DNA of 43,961 bases from DTYU01 sp040757355 (GTDB lineage: Bacteria > Bacillota > Desulfotomaculia > Desulfotomaculales > Ammonificaceae): NCBI GenBank assembly GCA_040757355.1, contig JBFLWY010000026.1:1-43961 (forward strand), written 5' to 3'. Shown piece after piece: positions 8,543 through 17,265 of this stretch. A program made the position numbers and the translations under genes. Position 1 is the stretch's first letter, and every line of letters begins with the position of its first letter. Under the pieces are notes generated by a model, which was not told the origin of the DNA, made no database searches, and worked only from the letters and a program-made list of their open reading frames with translations.

Positions 8543-9445
8543 GTGAGTGAAGTTTATGTAATCGGCCATAAGGCCCCCGACACGGATACCGTCTGCTCTG
8601 CAATCGTCTATGCCGGTCTTAAAGGATACAAGCCAGCCAGACCCGGCGAACTCAACGAGGAAACAGCTTACGTTTTGGACTATTTTAAGGTTCCCGCACC
8701 GGAGTTGATGACGGACGCCGCAGGCAAAAAACTCGTCCTCGTCGACCACAACGAACCCGCGCAGGTGGTTGACGGTGCCGATAAGGCCGAAATAATCGAG
8801 GTTGTCGACCACCACAAGATGAACTTTGTCTGCAACACCCCCATTTACATCCATGTGGAGCCGGTGGGCAGCACCGCTACGGTTATTGCCAAGCACCATA
8901 TGGACGCTGTTAAGAACAACCCCACCTACGCCGGGCTTCTGCTGGCTGCGGTCCTTTCCGACACGGTGATATTCAAGTCGCCGACCACCACCGAAGAGGA
9001 CAAGACTATTGCGGCCGAACTGGCTAAAATCGCCGGTATCGCCGACATTCAGACGTTCGGTATCGATATCAAGAAGGCCAAAGCCAGCATCAAGGGTAAA
9101 CCGATTGCCGACGTGATCCACGTCGACTTCAAAGACTTTGATTTTGCTGGCAATAAAGTTGGTATCGGGCAGACCGAAGTCGTGGACATTAACGAGGTTT
9201 ACGACAGGAAAGACGAGATCGTCAATTACCTCAACGAACTAAAGGGCAACAAAGGATACGCCATGGTGGTGTTCATCGCTACCGACATCATTAAAGAGGG
9301 TTCCGAGCTGTATTTTGCGGGAGACCCGGCAATGATGGAGAAGGCCTTCGGGGTCAAACCGGAGGGTCCTTCGTTCTGGCTTCAAGGCTGCATGTCCCGG
9401 AAAAAACAGGTTGCCCCGCCGCTTGAGAAGGCGTTCACTTCTTAA
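8543..9445 (+). CDS. ppaC: Manganese-dependent inorganic pyrophosphatase (family II, DHH)
   Basis: This cytosolic enzyme hydrolyses pyrophosphate to phosphate. The metal ligands H9, D13 and D15 lie in GHKAPDTD, the VDHNE and VVDHHK motifs follow near 73 and 95, and the C-terminal DHHA2 domain carries SRKKQVAPPL. It has no CBS insert, so it is the short, unregulated form of 300 residues. I choose the GTG at 8543, because GGAGG at 8530-8534 is eight bases from it but only two from the ATG at 8537. It is monocistronic, with a strong terminator directly downstream. Confidence 0.95.
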   Translation: MSEVYVIGHKAPDTDTVCSAIVYAGLKGYKPARPGELNEETAYVLDYFKVPAPELMTDAAGKKLVLVDHNEPAQVVDGADKAEIIEVVDHHKMNFVCNTPIYIHVEPVGSTATVIAKHHMDAVKNNPTYAGLLLAAVLSDTVIFKSPTTTEEDKTIAAELAKIAGIADIQTFGIDIKKAKASIKGKPIADVIHVDFKDFDFAGNKVGIGQTEVVDINEVYDRKDEIVNYLNELKGNKGYAMVVFIATDIIKEGSELYFAGDPAMMEKAFGVKPEGPSFWLQGCMSRKKQVAPPLEKAFTS

Positions 9446-9462
9446 GATTCGGTATAACAGCG

Positions 9463-9505
9463 AAGCCCGCCTTTCGTTGTAGAAAGGCGGGCTTTGTTTT
9501 TTTGC
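9463..9505 (+). terminator. Rho-independent terminator of ppaC
   Basis: A perfect 13-bp stem (AAGCCCGCCTTTC / GAAAGGCGGGCTT) with a six-base loop, followed by TTGTTTTTTT. It lies between the convergent ppaC and secG. Confidence 0.92.
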
Positions 9506-9521
9506 TGCCTGACCGATCGGG

Positions 9522-9749
9522 TTACTTCCAAACGACAAGAAGCAGCGAAACAGCCGCAAATATCACGGCCACCCATATGGTCACCTTAGCCAGCCACTCG
9601 TCGAGGCCCTTCTTTTTACCAAGCAGGCTCTCGGCTCCCCCGCCGATTGCCCCTGACAGACCGGCGCTCCGTCCGGACTGAAGGACAACCACAGCGATCA
9701 GCAGGAGGCAGATTATCATATAGATAACCGTTACTATCGTTTTCAGCAT
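9522..9749 (-). CDS. secG: Preprotein translocase subunit SecG
   Basis: A 75-residue membrane subunit of the SecYEG channel. There are two hydrophobic helices (about 4-22 and 52-72) joined by a glycine-rich loop, and the conserved LQSGRSAGLSGAIGGGAE lies after the first helix. secG downstream of enolase is a standard Firmicutes arrangement. The 170 bases between eno and secG hold no gene that I can see. Confidence 0.93.
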   Translation of the reverse strand: MLKTIVTVIYMIICLLLIAVVVLQSGRSAGLSGAIGGGAESLLGKKKGLDEWLAKVTIWVAVIFAAVSLLLVVWK

Positions 9750-9919
9750 CGGTTCCCCCCCAAATCAGGGAGTATTATAGCATACTTCTTGCCAACTGGC
9801 AATTTTATTTTATCTCAACTTTTGCAGTTGCGGTTGAACAGCCGTGCTGTTTGTTGTCCCCCGCTGCGCGGTGCTCCGTTACGCGCGGTGATAATCTGAG
9901 CCTAAACCGAACCGCCGCG

Positions 9920-11200
9920 TTACAGTCTTTTAAAAGCCTCCTTGCCGGGGTAGAGGGTTTCGCCTTCCAGTAACTCCTCGATCCGCAGGAGCTGGTTGTA
10001 TTTTGCAACGCGCTCGCTCCGGCAAGGCGCGCCGGTTTTTATCTGACCGGCCCTGGTCGCTACAGCCAGATCGGCGATAAAGGTATCCTCCGTCTCCCCG
10101 GAACGGTGAGATATGACTGTTGTGTAGCCGTTCCGGTGAGCCAGAGCGATCGTTTCGAGGGTCTCCGTCAGCGTACCGATCTGGTTGAGTTTGATGAGGA
10201 TTGAGTTTGCTACGCCGAGGGCAATGCCGCGGTTGAGCCGCCGGGGATTGGTGACAAAAATATCGTCTCCGACAAGTTGCACCGTTTTTCCCAGACGACG
10301 GGTAAGGAGCTCCCAGCCGTCCCAGTCCTCCTCCGCCAGACCGTCTTCGATGGAAATGATCGGATAACGTTCGACCAGGTCGGCGTAATAACCTACGAAC
10401 TCATCAGCCGGAAGGTTCCGGCCCTCTCCTTCAAGGGAGTAGATCCCGTCATGGAAGAATTCACTGGCAGCAGGATCGAGCGCGAGGGAGACATCATCCC
10501 CCGGCTGATAACCTGCCTTTTCGATAGCTGCAACCAAAAGCTTCAGCGCTTCTTCGTTCGAGTTTAAGAAAGGCGCGAACCCGCCTTCATCTCCTACTGC
10601 AGTGCTTAAACCACGCTCGTGAAGGATCCTGCGCAGCGATTGGTAGACTTCTGCTCCCATCCGGAGAGCGTCGGCAAAAGATTCAGCGCCTACCGGTACG
10701 ATCATGAATTCTTGCAGGTCCAGGTTGTTGTCTGCGTGCCGGCCGCCGTTGAGAACGTTCATCATGGGTACAGGAAGAAGGTTTGCCCCTACCCCGCCGA
10801 TGTAGCGGTAAAGCGGCAATCCCAGATACTCAGCCGCAGCCCGGGCCACTGCCAGGGAGACGCCCAGAATTGCGTTCGCCCCCAGGCGCGACTTGTTCTC
10901 AGTGCCGTCCAGCTCGATGAGTAATTTATCAATCTCTGACTGGTCTAAAGCACTCAACCCGACGATTTCGGCGGCGATCTCGACGTTCACGTGTTCCACC
11001 GCCCGGATAACACCCTTCCCTCCGTAGCGTTCCGCGTCGCCGTCACGCAGTTCGACCGCTTCATGTGTTCCTGTAGAGGCGCCTGAAGGCACCGCTGCAC
11101 GTCCAAGCGTACCGTCTTCGAGAACTACTTCCACTTCGACCGTCGGGTTGCCCCGCGAGTCCAGTATTTCCCTTGCGTAGGCGTCGGCAATGACACTCAA
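9920..11200 (-). CDS. eno: Enolase
   Basis: This enzyme converts 2-phosphoglycerate to phosphoenolpyruvate. Seen: AREILDSRGNPTVEVEV at the N-terminus, GDEGGFAP with the catalytic Glu, ALDPAASEFF, SIEDGLAEEDW, GDDIFVTN, the lysine loop ILIKLNQIGTLTE, and SHRSGETEDT. The true start is a TTG at 11200 (MSVIADAYARE) with AAGGAGGG six bases upstream; the longer open frame runs into tpiA and is not used. The 426-residue length is normal. It follows tpiA directly, with no phosphoglycerate mutase gene between them. Confidence 0.95.
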   Translation of the reverse strand: MSVIADAYAREILDSRGNPTVEVEVVLEDGTLGRAAVPSGASTGTHEAVELRDGDAERYGGKGVIRAVEHVNVEIAAEIVGLSALDQSEIDKLLIELDGTENKSRLGANAILGVSLAVARAAAEYLGLPLYRYIGGVGANLLPVPMMNVLNGGRHADNNLDLQEFMIVPVGAESFADALRMGAEVYQSLRRILHERGLSTAVGDEGGFAPFLNSNEEALKLLVAAIEKAGYQPGDDVSLALDPAASEFFHDGIYSLEGEGRNLPADEFVGYYADLVERYPIISIEDGLAEEDWDGWELLTRRLGKTVQLVGDDIFVTNPRRLNRGIALGVANSILIKLNQIGTLTETLETIALAHRNGYTTVISHRSGETEDTFIADLAVATRAGQIKTGAPCRSERVAKYNQLLRIEELLEGETLYPGKEAFKRL

Positions 11201-11204
11201 TTTT

Positions 11205-11978
11205 TTACCCTCCTTGTATCCGGCGCGCTGCGTCGATAATTTCAGTAAAGGAAGCCACCTTGAGACTGGCTCCCCCGACAAGGGCACCGTCGATATCCGG
11301 TTGGGCCAGCAGTGAGGCCGCGTTTTCCGGCGTTACACTACCGCCGTATTGGATGCGCACCTGATCCGCTGCCGCCGGTGAATATAGCCTGGTGATAAGC
11401 CCGCGGATGAAACTGTTCACCGCCTGGGCGTCTTCCGGTAAAGCGGTCCTGCCCGTTCCGATGGCCCAAACCGGTTCGTATGCGATAACCGTCCCGGCCG
11501 CCGCTGCCTCGTCGACACCCTCGAAAGCTCCGCTCACCTGCCGTTCAACAACCTTAAAAGTCTCCCCCGCTTCGCGCTCTGCAAGTTTTTCCCCGACGCA
11601 TATTATGGGGATCAAGCCGTGCCGGAGAGCCGCCTTCACCTTCCGGTTGACCGTCTCGTCCGTCTCTCCAAAGTACTGGCGCCGCTCTGAATGGCCGATG
11701 ATTACGTAGCGGCAGCCCGCCTCCCGCAGCATCGGGGCGGAGACCTCTCCTGTATATGCGCCCTGGTCTTCCCAGAAGAGGTTTTGGGCCGCTACCTGAA
11801 CCGGAGTGCCGGATGTTGCCTGCGATACCGGCCAGAGCGCCGGAAAGGGCGGGCACAGTACTACTTCCACTCCGCTGAAGCCGCCGCTGCGTAAAAGCTC
11901 CTGCACGAAGGCCTCAGCTTCCGGGATGGTTTTGAACATCTTCCAGTTGCCCGCGATAATCTGCGTGCGTGCCAACAA
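11205..11978 (-). CDS. tpiA: Triosephosphate isomerase
   Basis: This interconverts DHAP and glyceraldehyde-3-phosphate. The catalytic residues are visible in AGNWKM (Asn, Lys), IIGHSERR (His) and AYEPVWAIGTG (Glu), with the phosphate-binding IQYGGSVTPENA and DGALVGGASL near the end. Two TTG codons lie in tandem at 11978 and 11975 after GGGGGGAGA; the second has the better spacing. At 256-257 residues the protein is of normal length. It lies four bases upstream of the eno start. Confidence 0.94.
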   Translation of the reverse strand: MLARTQIIAGNWKMFKTIPEAEAFVQELLRSGGFSGVEVVLCPPFPALWPVSQATSGTPVQVAAQNLFWEDQGAYTGEVSAPMLREAGCRYVIIGHSERRQYFGETDETVNRKVKAALRHGLIPIICVGEKLAEREAGETFKVVERQVSGAFEGVDEAAAAGTVIAYEPVWAIGTGRTALPEDAQAVNSFIRGLITRLYSPAAADQVRIQYGGSVTPENAASLLAQPDIDGALVGGASLKVASFTEIIDAARRIQGG

Positions 11979-12100
11979 TCTCCCCCCTATAAAATAGTTC
12001 TAAGTTAACAGTTCTAAGTTCAAAGTCAAAAGCAGGGTGATGAGTAGGGCGTAATCAGCAGCAAGGGCATTATAGTTCTCTGATGGTGACGCTGCAAGCG

Positions 12101-13288
12101 TTATAAGGGTTTATCCTGTAAAACGGCTACGCCCGGAAGCTCCTTCCCCTCCAACAACTTCAACGATGCCCCGCCTCCGGTCGATATGTGCGTAATCTTA
12201 TCAACCACGCCCGCACGCTTTACTGCACGGGCGGTGTCTCCTCCGCCGACGACGGTGGTTGCTCTTCCTGAAGGTAAAGCCTGCGCTAAGGCAATGGTCC
12301 CGGCATCGAACGGCGGTTGTTCAAAAAAACCGAGAGGCCCGTTCCAGAACACTGTCTTTGCCCCGTCAAGCTCCGCGGTAAACAGGTGCACCGTCTCCGG
12401 TCCGATGTCGAGAGCCATCCAGTCGTCCGGAACGGCTTCTACCGTTACCACGCGGTTCGGCGCTCCCGGCGCCTGGCTTTCCGCGACGACAACATCAACC
12501 GGCAACACCACTTTCAGGCCGCGTGCCTGCGCACGGGAAAGCAGACTCCGCGCCACGTCGAGCTTGTCGGTTTCGACCAGCGACAGGCCCATACCGTAGC
12601 CCTGTGCCGCAAGGAACGTGTTTGCCATCCCTCCGCCGATAAGCATCTTGTCCACCCGGTCTGCCAGGTTTTCCAGAACGCCGATTTTATCGGAGATTTT
12701 TGCACCGCCTATTACCACCACAAACGGTTGCTCCGGCCGTGTCAAGAGCCGGCTGAGCACCTCGAGCTCTTTTTCCATCAGGAAACCGGCTACCGCCGGG
12801 CGAAGCGCAGCGACCCCCACGACAGAAGCGTGCGCCCGGTGCACCGTCCCAAAGGCGTCGTTTACGAAGAGGTCGCAAAGCGCGGCTAATTGCCGCGCAA
12901 GACCCGGGTCGTTTTTCGTTTCCCCTTCATAGAAACGGATGTTTTCCAGGAGCAGAATGCTGCCGGGATCCAGCGATTCTACCGCTGCTTCCACCTCCGG
13001 ACCGGTACAATCGTCAACCTTTCGGACCGGGCGGCTGATCAACTCCCCCAAGCGTATAGCCACGGGGTCAAGCCTGAGTCGGTCATCAGGTACTCCCTTA
13101 GGGCGCCCCAGGTGGGAGACAAGGATCACTTTTGCTCCCTGCTCGCAAAGGTAGCTTATGGTTGGAAGGGCAGCCTTGAGGCGGTTGTCTTCAGCCACCT
13201 TTCCTTCTTTCAAAGGCACGTTGAAATCAACCCGTACCAGTACTCTCTTACCCTTGACATCGACGTCACGTACAGTCTTTTTCGGCAT
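12101..13288 (-). CDS. pgk: Phosphoglycerate kinase
   Basis: This transfers phosphate from 1,3-bisphosphoglycerate to ADP. Seen: VLVRVDFNVPL, SHLGRPKG, LENIRFYEGE, FVNDAFGTVHRAHASVVG, the GGAKISDKIGVLENL hinge, and the nucleotide-binding GGGDTARAV and STGGGASLKLLEGK. The start is an ATG at 13288 with GGAGGGGGG upstream; the longer open frame adds about 32 unrelated residues. The 395-residue length is standard. It is separate from tpiA, not a pgk-tpi fusion. Confidence 0.95.
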   Translation of the reverse strand: MPKKTVRDVDVKGKRVLVRVDFNVPLKEGKVAEDNRLKAALPTISYLCEQGAKVILVSHLGRPKGVPDDRLRLDPVAIRLGELISRPVRKVDDCTGPEVEAAVESLDPGSILLLENIRFYEGETKNDPGLARQLAALCDLFVNDAFGTVHRAHASVVGVAALRPAVAGFLMEKELEVLSRLLTRPEQPFVVVIGGAKISDKIGVLENLADRVDKMLIGGGMANTFLAAQGYGMGLSLVETDKLDVARSLLSRAQARGLKVVLPVDVVVAESQAPGAPNRVVTVEAVPDDWMALDIGPETVHLFTAELDGAKTVFWNGPLGFFEQPPFDAGTIALAQALPSGRATTVVGGGDTARAVKRAGVVDKITHISTGGGASLKLLEGKELPGVAVLQDKPL

Positions 13289-13376
13289 CTGAACCCCCCT
13301 CCGGCAAAAAGTTCGACGTCCAACGTTCGCGGGCCAAAGTTCAAAGCGGAAGGCCGTTGCACCGCAGCTTTTAGTT

Positions 13377-13422
13377 GTCGCCACCGGGAATGAAAATGGC
13401 CTGTCTGCCGGTTATCCCACGG
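13377..13422 (+). repeat. GAATGAAAATGG module of the composite repeat (no palindrome insert)
   Basis: GTCGCCACCGGGAATGAAAA, then TGGCCTGTCTGCCGG, then TTATCCCACGG. It is the uninterrupted counterpart of 31473-31520, where a 29-bp palindrome splits the CCACC / GGGAATG junction. Confidence 0.6.
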
Positions 13423-13524
13423 CCCAGCACTCAGTAGGTATTATATCGACGGGCAGGCAAAGCTTGCACTCTGAACTCAAAATCGGTTTTGCTTTCTACG
13501 GTAGGTCTAACACTGAGTGCTGGG
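13423..13524. mobile_element. 102-bp MITE-like element with CCCAGCACTCAG inverted ends
   Basis: The ends CCCAGCACTCAGT and ACTGAGTGCTGGG are perfect inverted repeats. The internal sequence differs from the 6091-6190 element, but length and flanking module agree. Confidence 0.55.
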
Positions 13525-13829
13525 ACATCGGCTTGGTTCGTAGCGAACTGCGGCTGCGCTCCTAAGTGCACGAGGGATTAATGACCCAAAGGCACTTATT
13601 GTGTACGCCTTTCTCGTGAGCTTTGAATGATGCCTGTACCAGCGCATTCGCTCAGCCTGTTCGCTTACCTCACCTTCGCCGTGTCCGCGTTGGCCGGCAC
13701 TCCGCAAAGCGCACCTTTGGGATAACGGCAGCGGCCTTGAAATGTTTGCGGCCGGATAGTTGTTATAAGTATGATTCCCCGGGAGATCACTGAACTAACA
13801 TCCTCCATCTGAAGCCAAGACGTTTACAA

Positions 13830-14864
13830 TTACTTTAGCCCCTTTTCAGCAATATATTCAGCCAAATCAGCCACCCGGTTGACGTAACCCCATTCGTTGT
13901 CATACCAGGCCACTACGCGGACCATGTTCTCCCCGACAACCATCGTCGACAGCCCGTCCACAATGGAAGAACGCGGATTACCGTTGTAATCGTGGGAGAC
14001 CAGCGGCAGTTCGTTGTAGTCCATAATACCCTTAAGACCGCCCGCGGCCGCTTCTTTGAGGGCGTTGTTCACCTCTGCGACTGTTGCCGGTCTGGCAAGT
14101 TCCACGACCAGGTCCACGACGGAGACATTAGGAACCGGCACTCTAAAAGCCAGCCCGTTCAACCTGCCGTCGAGTTCCGGCAGGACACGCCCGATGGCCT
14201 TTGCCGCCCCGGTGGTAGAGGGAATTATAGAGAGGCTGGCCGCGCGTCCCCGGCGAAAGTCCTTGTAAGGCATGTCAAGAATCTGCTGGTCGTTCGTATA
14301 CGCGTGGATGGTGTTCATCAAGCCTTTTACGATACCGAAGCGCTGGTGGAGGGTCTTGGCGACCGGAGCCAGGCAGTTAGTTGTGCAGGAGGCGTTGGAG
14401 ATTATGTTGTGCTTTTCGGGATCATAGAGTTGATGGTTGACTCCCATTACGATGGTAATGTCCTCGTTTTTTGCCGGCGCGGTAATAATCACCTTTTTTG
14501 TACCGCCGTCAAGGTGCTTTGACGCTTCCAGGCCGTCACGGAACTTGCCTGTCGATTCAACCACCACATCGACCCGGTTCTCCCCCCATGGGATCGCGGC
14601 CGGGTCGGCTTCGGAATAAACAGGAATTTCGCGGTTGTCTATTACGAGCGACCTTTCCGTGCTGTCGATGCTTCCGGCCAAAGTCCCGTGTACGGTGTCA
14701 TACTGGAGGCTGTATGCGAGGTGGCGGGTGAAGTCCGCGTTACCGGGGAGACGGCGCGTCTTATGGTTGACTGCAACTACCTCGATTTCTTTTCTACTTA
14801 GAGCCGCTCTCAGAAAAAGTCGTCCGATCCTGCCGAAACCGTTAATTCCTACCCTTACACTCAC
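13830..14864 (-). CDS. gap: Glyceraldehyde-3-phosphate dehydrogenase, type I
   Basis: A 344-residue dehydrogenase. The Rossmann motif is RVGINGFGRIGR, the catalytic cysteine C160 is in SNASCTTNCLAP, and the C-terminus has WYDNEWGYVNRV. I choose the GTG at 14864, because GGGAAGGGG is about 12 bases away; the TTG at 14876 abuts it. After the second beta strand the sequence reads AVNHKTRRLPG, where NAD-specific enzymes have Asn-Asp. The selecting Asp is absent, basic residues follow and the loop is longer. This points to NADP or dual cofactor use, as in Bacillus GapB, which I infer rather than see. It lies 43 bases downstream of rpoN. Confidence 0.94.
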   Translation of the reverse strand: MSVRVGINGFGRIGRLFLRAALSRKEIEVVAVNHKTRRLPGNADFTRHLAYSLQYDTVHGTLAGSIDSTERSLVIDNREIPVYSEADPAAIPWGENRVDVVVESTGKFRDGLEASKHLDGGTKKVIITAPAKNEDITIVMGVNHQLYDPEKHNIISNASCTTNCLAPVAKTLHQRFGIVKGLMNTIHAYTNDQQILDMPYKDFRRGRAASLSIIPSTTGAAKAIGRVLPELDGRLNGLAFRVPVPNVSVVDLVVELARPATVAEVNNALKEAAAGGLKGIMDYNELPLVSHDYNGNPRSSIVDGLSTMVVGENMVRVVAWYDNEWGYVNRVADLAEYIAEKGLK

Positions 14865-14907
14865 TGGAACACTCAACCCCTTCCCTTAAATAAAAGTAAA
14901 GCATCCC

Positions 14908-16305
14908 TTACGTGCGCATTCCGGAGCGCCGTTTTGCCGCACCAGGAATGCTCAAGTCTGCCCGGTACTTCGCTACCGTCCGCCTGGATACCTTGGCGCC
15001 GCGGAGGTAAAGAGCGCGGGCAATCTGCTTGTCACTCAGCGGTCTGGAGGGATTCTCGGCCGCTACAATTTCTTTTATCCAGTGTTTGACCGACTGAGCA
15101 GCTATGGAACTACCGCTCCTTTCCATTACAGCGCTGTTGAAAAAGAACTTCAGCTTGAAAATTCCCCGGGGACACTGCACATACTTGTTTGCTATGGCCC
15201 GCGAGACCGTGGACTGGTGAAGTCCTACCGCTTCCGCCACCTCTTTGAGCGTCAACGGTTTCAAAGCCGAAACACCCTCATCCAAAAAACCGCGCTGCAT
15301 TTCCACCAAAACACCGGCGATCTTGTGCAGGGTCAATTGCCTTTTTTCTATGCTTTTAATTAACCACAAGGCTTGCTTTAACTTATTTTGGATAAAGACC
15401 TTTGTGTCCTGGTTTAAGCCGCCTTTACGCAGGAGTTCCTGATACAGGTGATTTATCCTCAGGCGTGGATAGGCACTATCGTTGACCAGAACCTCATACT
15501 CCCCGCCGGTTTTCTCGATAAGCAGATCCGGAACAATGTACTGTACCGGTTCACCCGCAAAGACACTGCCCGGCCTCGGATCAAGCGACCGGATGGCCTT
15601 CACCGCTTCAACGACCTGGTCGGTTAAAACACCGAGCCGGTTTGCAATCCTCGCAATCTTTCCAGCGGCCAATTCCTCAAGGTGGTCGGAAATTATTGTT
15701 TTCACAGTATGACCCATACCAAGGCGCTCGGCCTGCAAATAAAGGCACTCTTTCAGGGTGCGTGCACCGACCCCCGGAGGGTCCATTGTTCGGATGATTT
15801 TAAGTACGTCTTCCACGCTTTCTACGGAGACACCGAGGGAAACGGCAATCTCTTCGGTAGTTGCCTTAAGGTAACCGTCTGCGCCGATGTTACCGATGAT
15901 GTATTCACCGATCAAGCGGTCGTTTTTCCCCAGGCGCAGAAACCCAAGCTGGCCTATTAAGTGTTCATAAAGAGTAGGTAACCTACAAGGCGGCTCAGAC
16001 GAAACCGGAGCCTGATCCGCCGCCGGCGTCGAAATGAACCCAAGGTCGCTGGAGTCACAGAAATACTCGACCCAATCGCTGCCATAATCTTCCACGCTAT
16101 CCCCGTCTTTTATTTCATTCAACGTGGTTTCGCTCTCCCCTTCTTCCTCTTTCAATTCCAGCAAGGGATTTTCGACCACTTGCTGCTCAACATAGTTAAT
16201 CAGTTCTTGAGAGGAAAACTGAAGAACGGCAATAGACTCTTTGAGTTCGGCCCCAAGAACTGTTTTTTGTGTCTGTTTGACCGTTATGTCTTGACCGGTC
16301 CTCAT
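14908..16305 (-). CDS. rpoN: RNA polymerase sigma-54 factor
   Basis: This 465-residue sigma factor of the RpoN family recognises -24/-12 promoters and needs an AAA+ activator. Region I is seen at residues 10-50 (LGAELKESIAVLQFSSQEL, ENPLLELKEE). The core-binding region follows from about 95, and a helix-turn-helix reads LKEVAEAVGLHQSTVSRA. The RpoN box is KVSRRTVAKYRADLSIP near the C-terminus. The start is an ATG at 16305 with GGGAGG six bases upstream. It begins three bases after whiA ends, and gap follows, so sigma-54 may be cotranscribed with glycolysis. No cggR-type repressor lies between. No bEBP activator gene is in the window. Confidence 0.94.
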   Translation of the reverse strand: MRTGQDITVKQTQKTVLGAELKESIAVLQFSSQELINYVEQQVVENPLLELKEEEGESETTLNEIKDGDSVEDYGSDWVEYFCDSSDLGFISTPAADQAPVSSEPPCRLPTLYEHLIGQLGFLRLGKNDRLIGEYIIGNIGADGYLKATTEEIAVSLGVSVESVEDVLKIIRTMDPPGVGARTLKECLYLQAERLGMGHTVKTIISDHLEELAAGKIARIANRLGVLTDQVVEAVKAIRSLDPRPGSVFAGEPVQYIVPDLLIEKTGGEYEVLVNDSAYPRLRINHLYQELLRKGGLNQDTKVFIQNKLKQALWLIKSIEKRQLTLHKIAGVLVEMQRGFLDEGVSALKPLTLKEVAEAVGLHQSTVSRAIANKYVQCPRGIFKLKFFFNSAVMERSGSSIAAQSVKHWIKEIVAAENPSRPLSDKQIARALYLRGAKVSRRTVAKYRADLSIPGAAKRRSGMRT

Positions 16306-16308
16306 GCG

Positions 16309-17265
16309 CTACCTCCCGGGATCACCTTTGCTTCTTTTCATCCGCCGCGCGATGGTTGACAACCGCCGCAGCCTGTGGTTTACACATGACTTTGTAAGCG
16401 GAGGATGCGCCATTTCACCCAGTTCTTTCAGGGTGGCTTCCGGGTGTGCCAGCCTTAACTTTGCCAGTTCCCTTAGTTCCTCAGGCAGATTCTCCAACCC
16501 CAACCGTGCGTTGATAAAACCAATCTCTTCTTTTCGCTGGAGGGCTGCTTCGACCGTTTTGTTGAGATTGGCAGTATCACAATTTACGAGGCGGTTGATC
16601 CGATTCTTTACTTCGCGGAGAATGCGGGTGTTTTCAAGTTCCAAAAGCGGACCGGATGCGCCCATCAACCTCAGGCAGTCACCGATCGCGCCGCTCTTTT
16701 TCAAGTAAACCATAAAACCGTTCTTGCGGCCTGTTATGCGGGCTTTAAGTCCCAACTGCCCCAGGAGTGAAACCAGATCCTCTGCAGACCTTTTCGATTC
16801 CGTCGCGAACTCAAGGTGATAGGCCGGGGCGGTACCGCTGACCCAGCCGCTGCCCAGGAAATGACCTCTCAAATAAGCCCTCCGGCAGCACTCCCGGCGC
16901 AAGAAGGCGCGCCGGATGCCGGGAATTGGACGTCCGAAACGGTCTATAAGGCCCAGCTTCGCGGCAACCGGAGCAAGTTCTTCCGGTAAACAGATACGGT
17001 AGAGCTTCTTCCGCCGGAGCCGCCGCTGTTCCCCGACAAGAAGCGTAGCCTGTTTCCCGAAAACTGCCCGCACCAACTGAAAAGCCTTCCGGGCTACCGC
17101 CGGGTTTTCAGTGCGAATCTCCAAACGAACGGTTCCGTTTTCCTTCTTAACCCTTCCGGCAGCCCTGGCCAGGCCGGCCAGTTCACCAAGTAAACAGCAG
17201 GGCCTTTCTTCTTTTACCCTGGCGAGTTCTCCTTTGGTTACTTGAGAAAAGGACTGCGTGTTCAT
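16309..17265 (-). CDS. whiA: DNA-binding protein WhiA
   Basis: A 318-residue WhiA protein with an N-terminal degenerate LAGLIDADG homing-endonuclease fold and a C-terminal helix-turn-helix. Landmarks are VKEERPCCLLGELAGLARA, RRAYLRGHFLGSGWVS, NRLVNCDTANLNKTV and the HTH LGEMAHPPLTKSCVNHRLRR. WhiA controls sporulation in actinobacteria and division or chromosome segregation in Firmicutes. The usual rapZ-yvcK-whiA trio is not complete here, since the region to the right up to xerD is non-coding. Confidence 0.93.
   Translation of the reverse strand: MNTQSFSQVTKGELARVKEERPCCLLGELAGLARAAGRVKKENGTVRLEIRTENPAVARKAFQLVRAVFGKQATLLVGEQRRLRRKKLYRICLPEELAPVAAKLGLIDRFGRPIPGIRRAFLRRECCRRAYLRGHFLGSGWVSGTAPAYHLEFATESKRSAEDLVSLLGQLGLKARITGRKNGFMVYLKKSGAIGDCLRLMGASGPLLELENTRILREVKNRINRLVNCDTANLNKTVEAALQRKEEIGFINARLGLENLPEELRELAKLRLAHPEATLKELGEMAHPPLTKSCVNHRLRRLSTIARRMKRSKGDPGR

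Larger units (their letters stand above)
13289..13829. other. Repeat-filled gap inside the glycolytic operon
   Basis: About 540 bases separate gap from pgk. They hold a repeat module (13377-13422), a 102-bp MITE-like element (13423-13524) and a further stretch whose TTGGGATAACGGCAGCGGCC (13715-13734) recurs in part at about 17575. A minus-strand ORF of 66 residues (13507-13707) starts inside the element and looks like chance. Whether gap and pgk are still cotranscribed is open. Confidence 0.55.
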
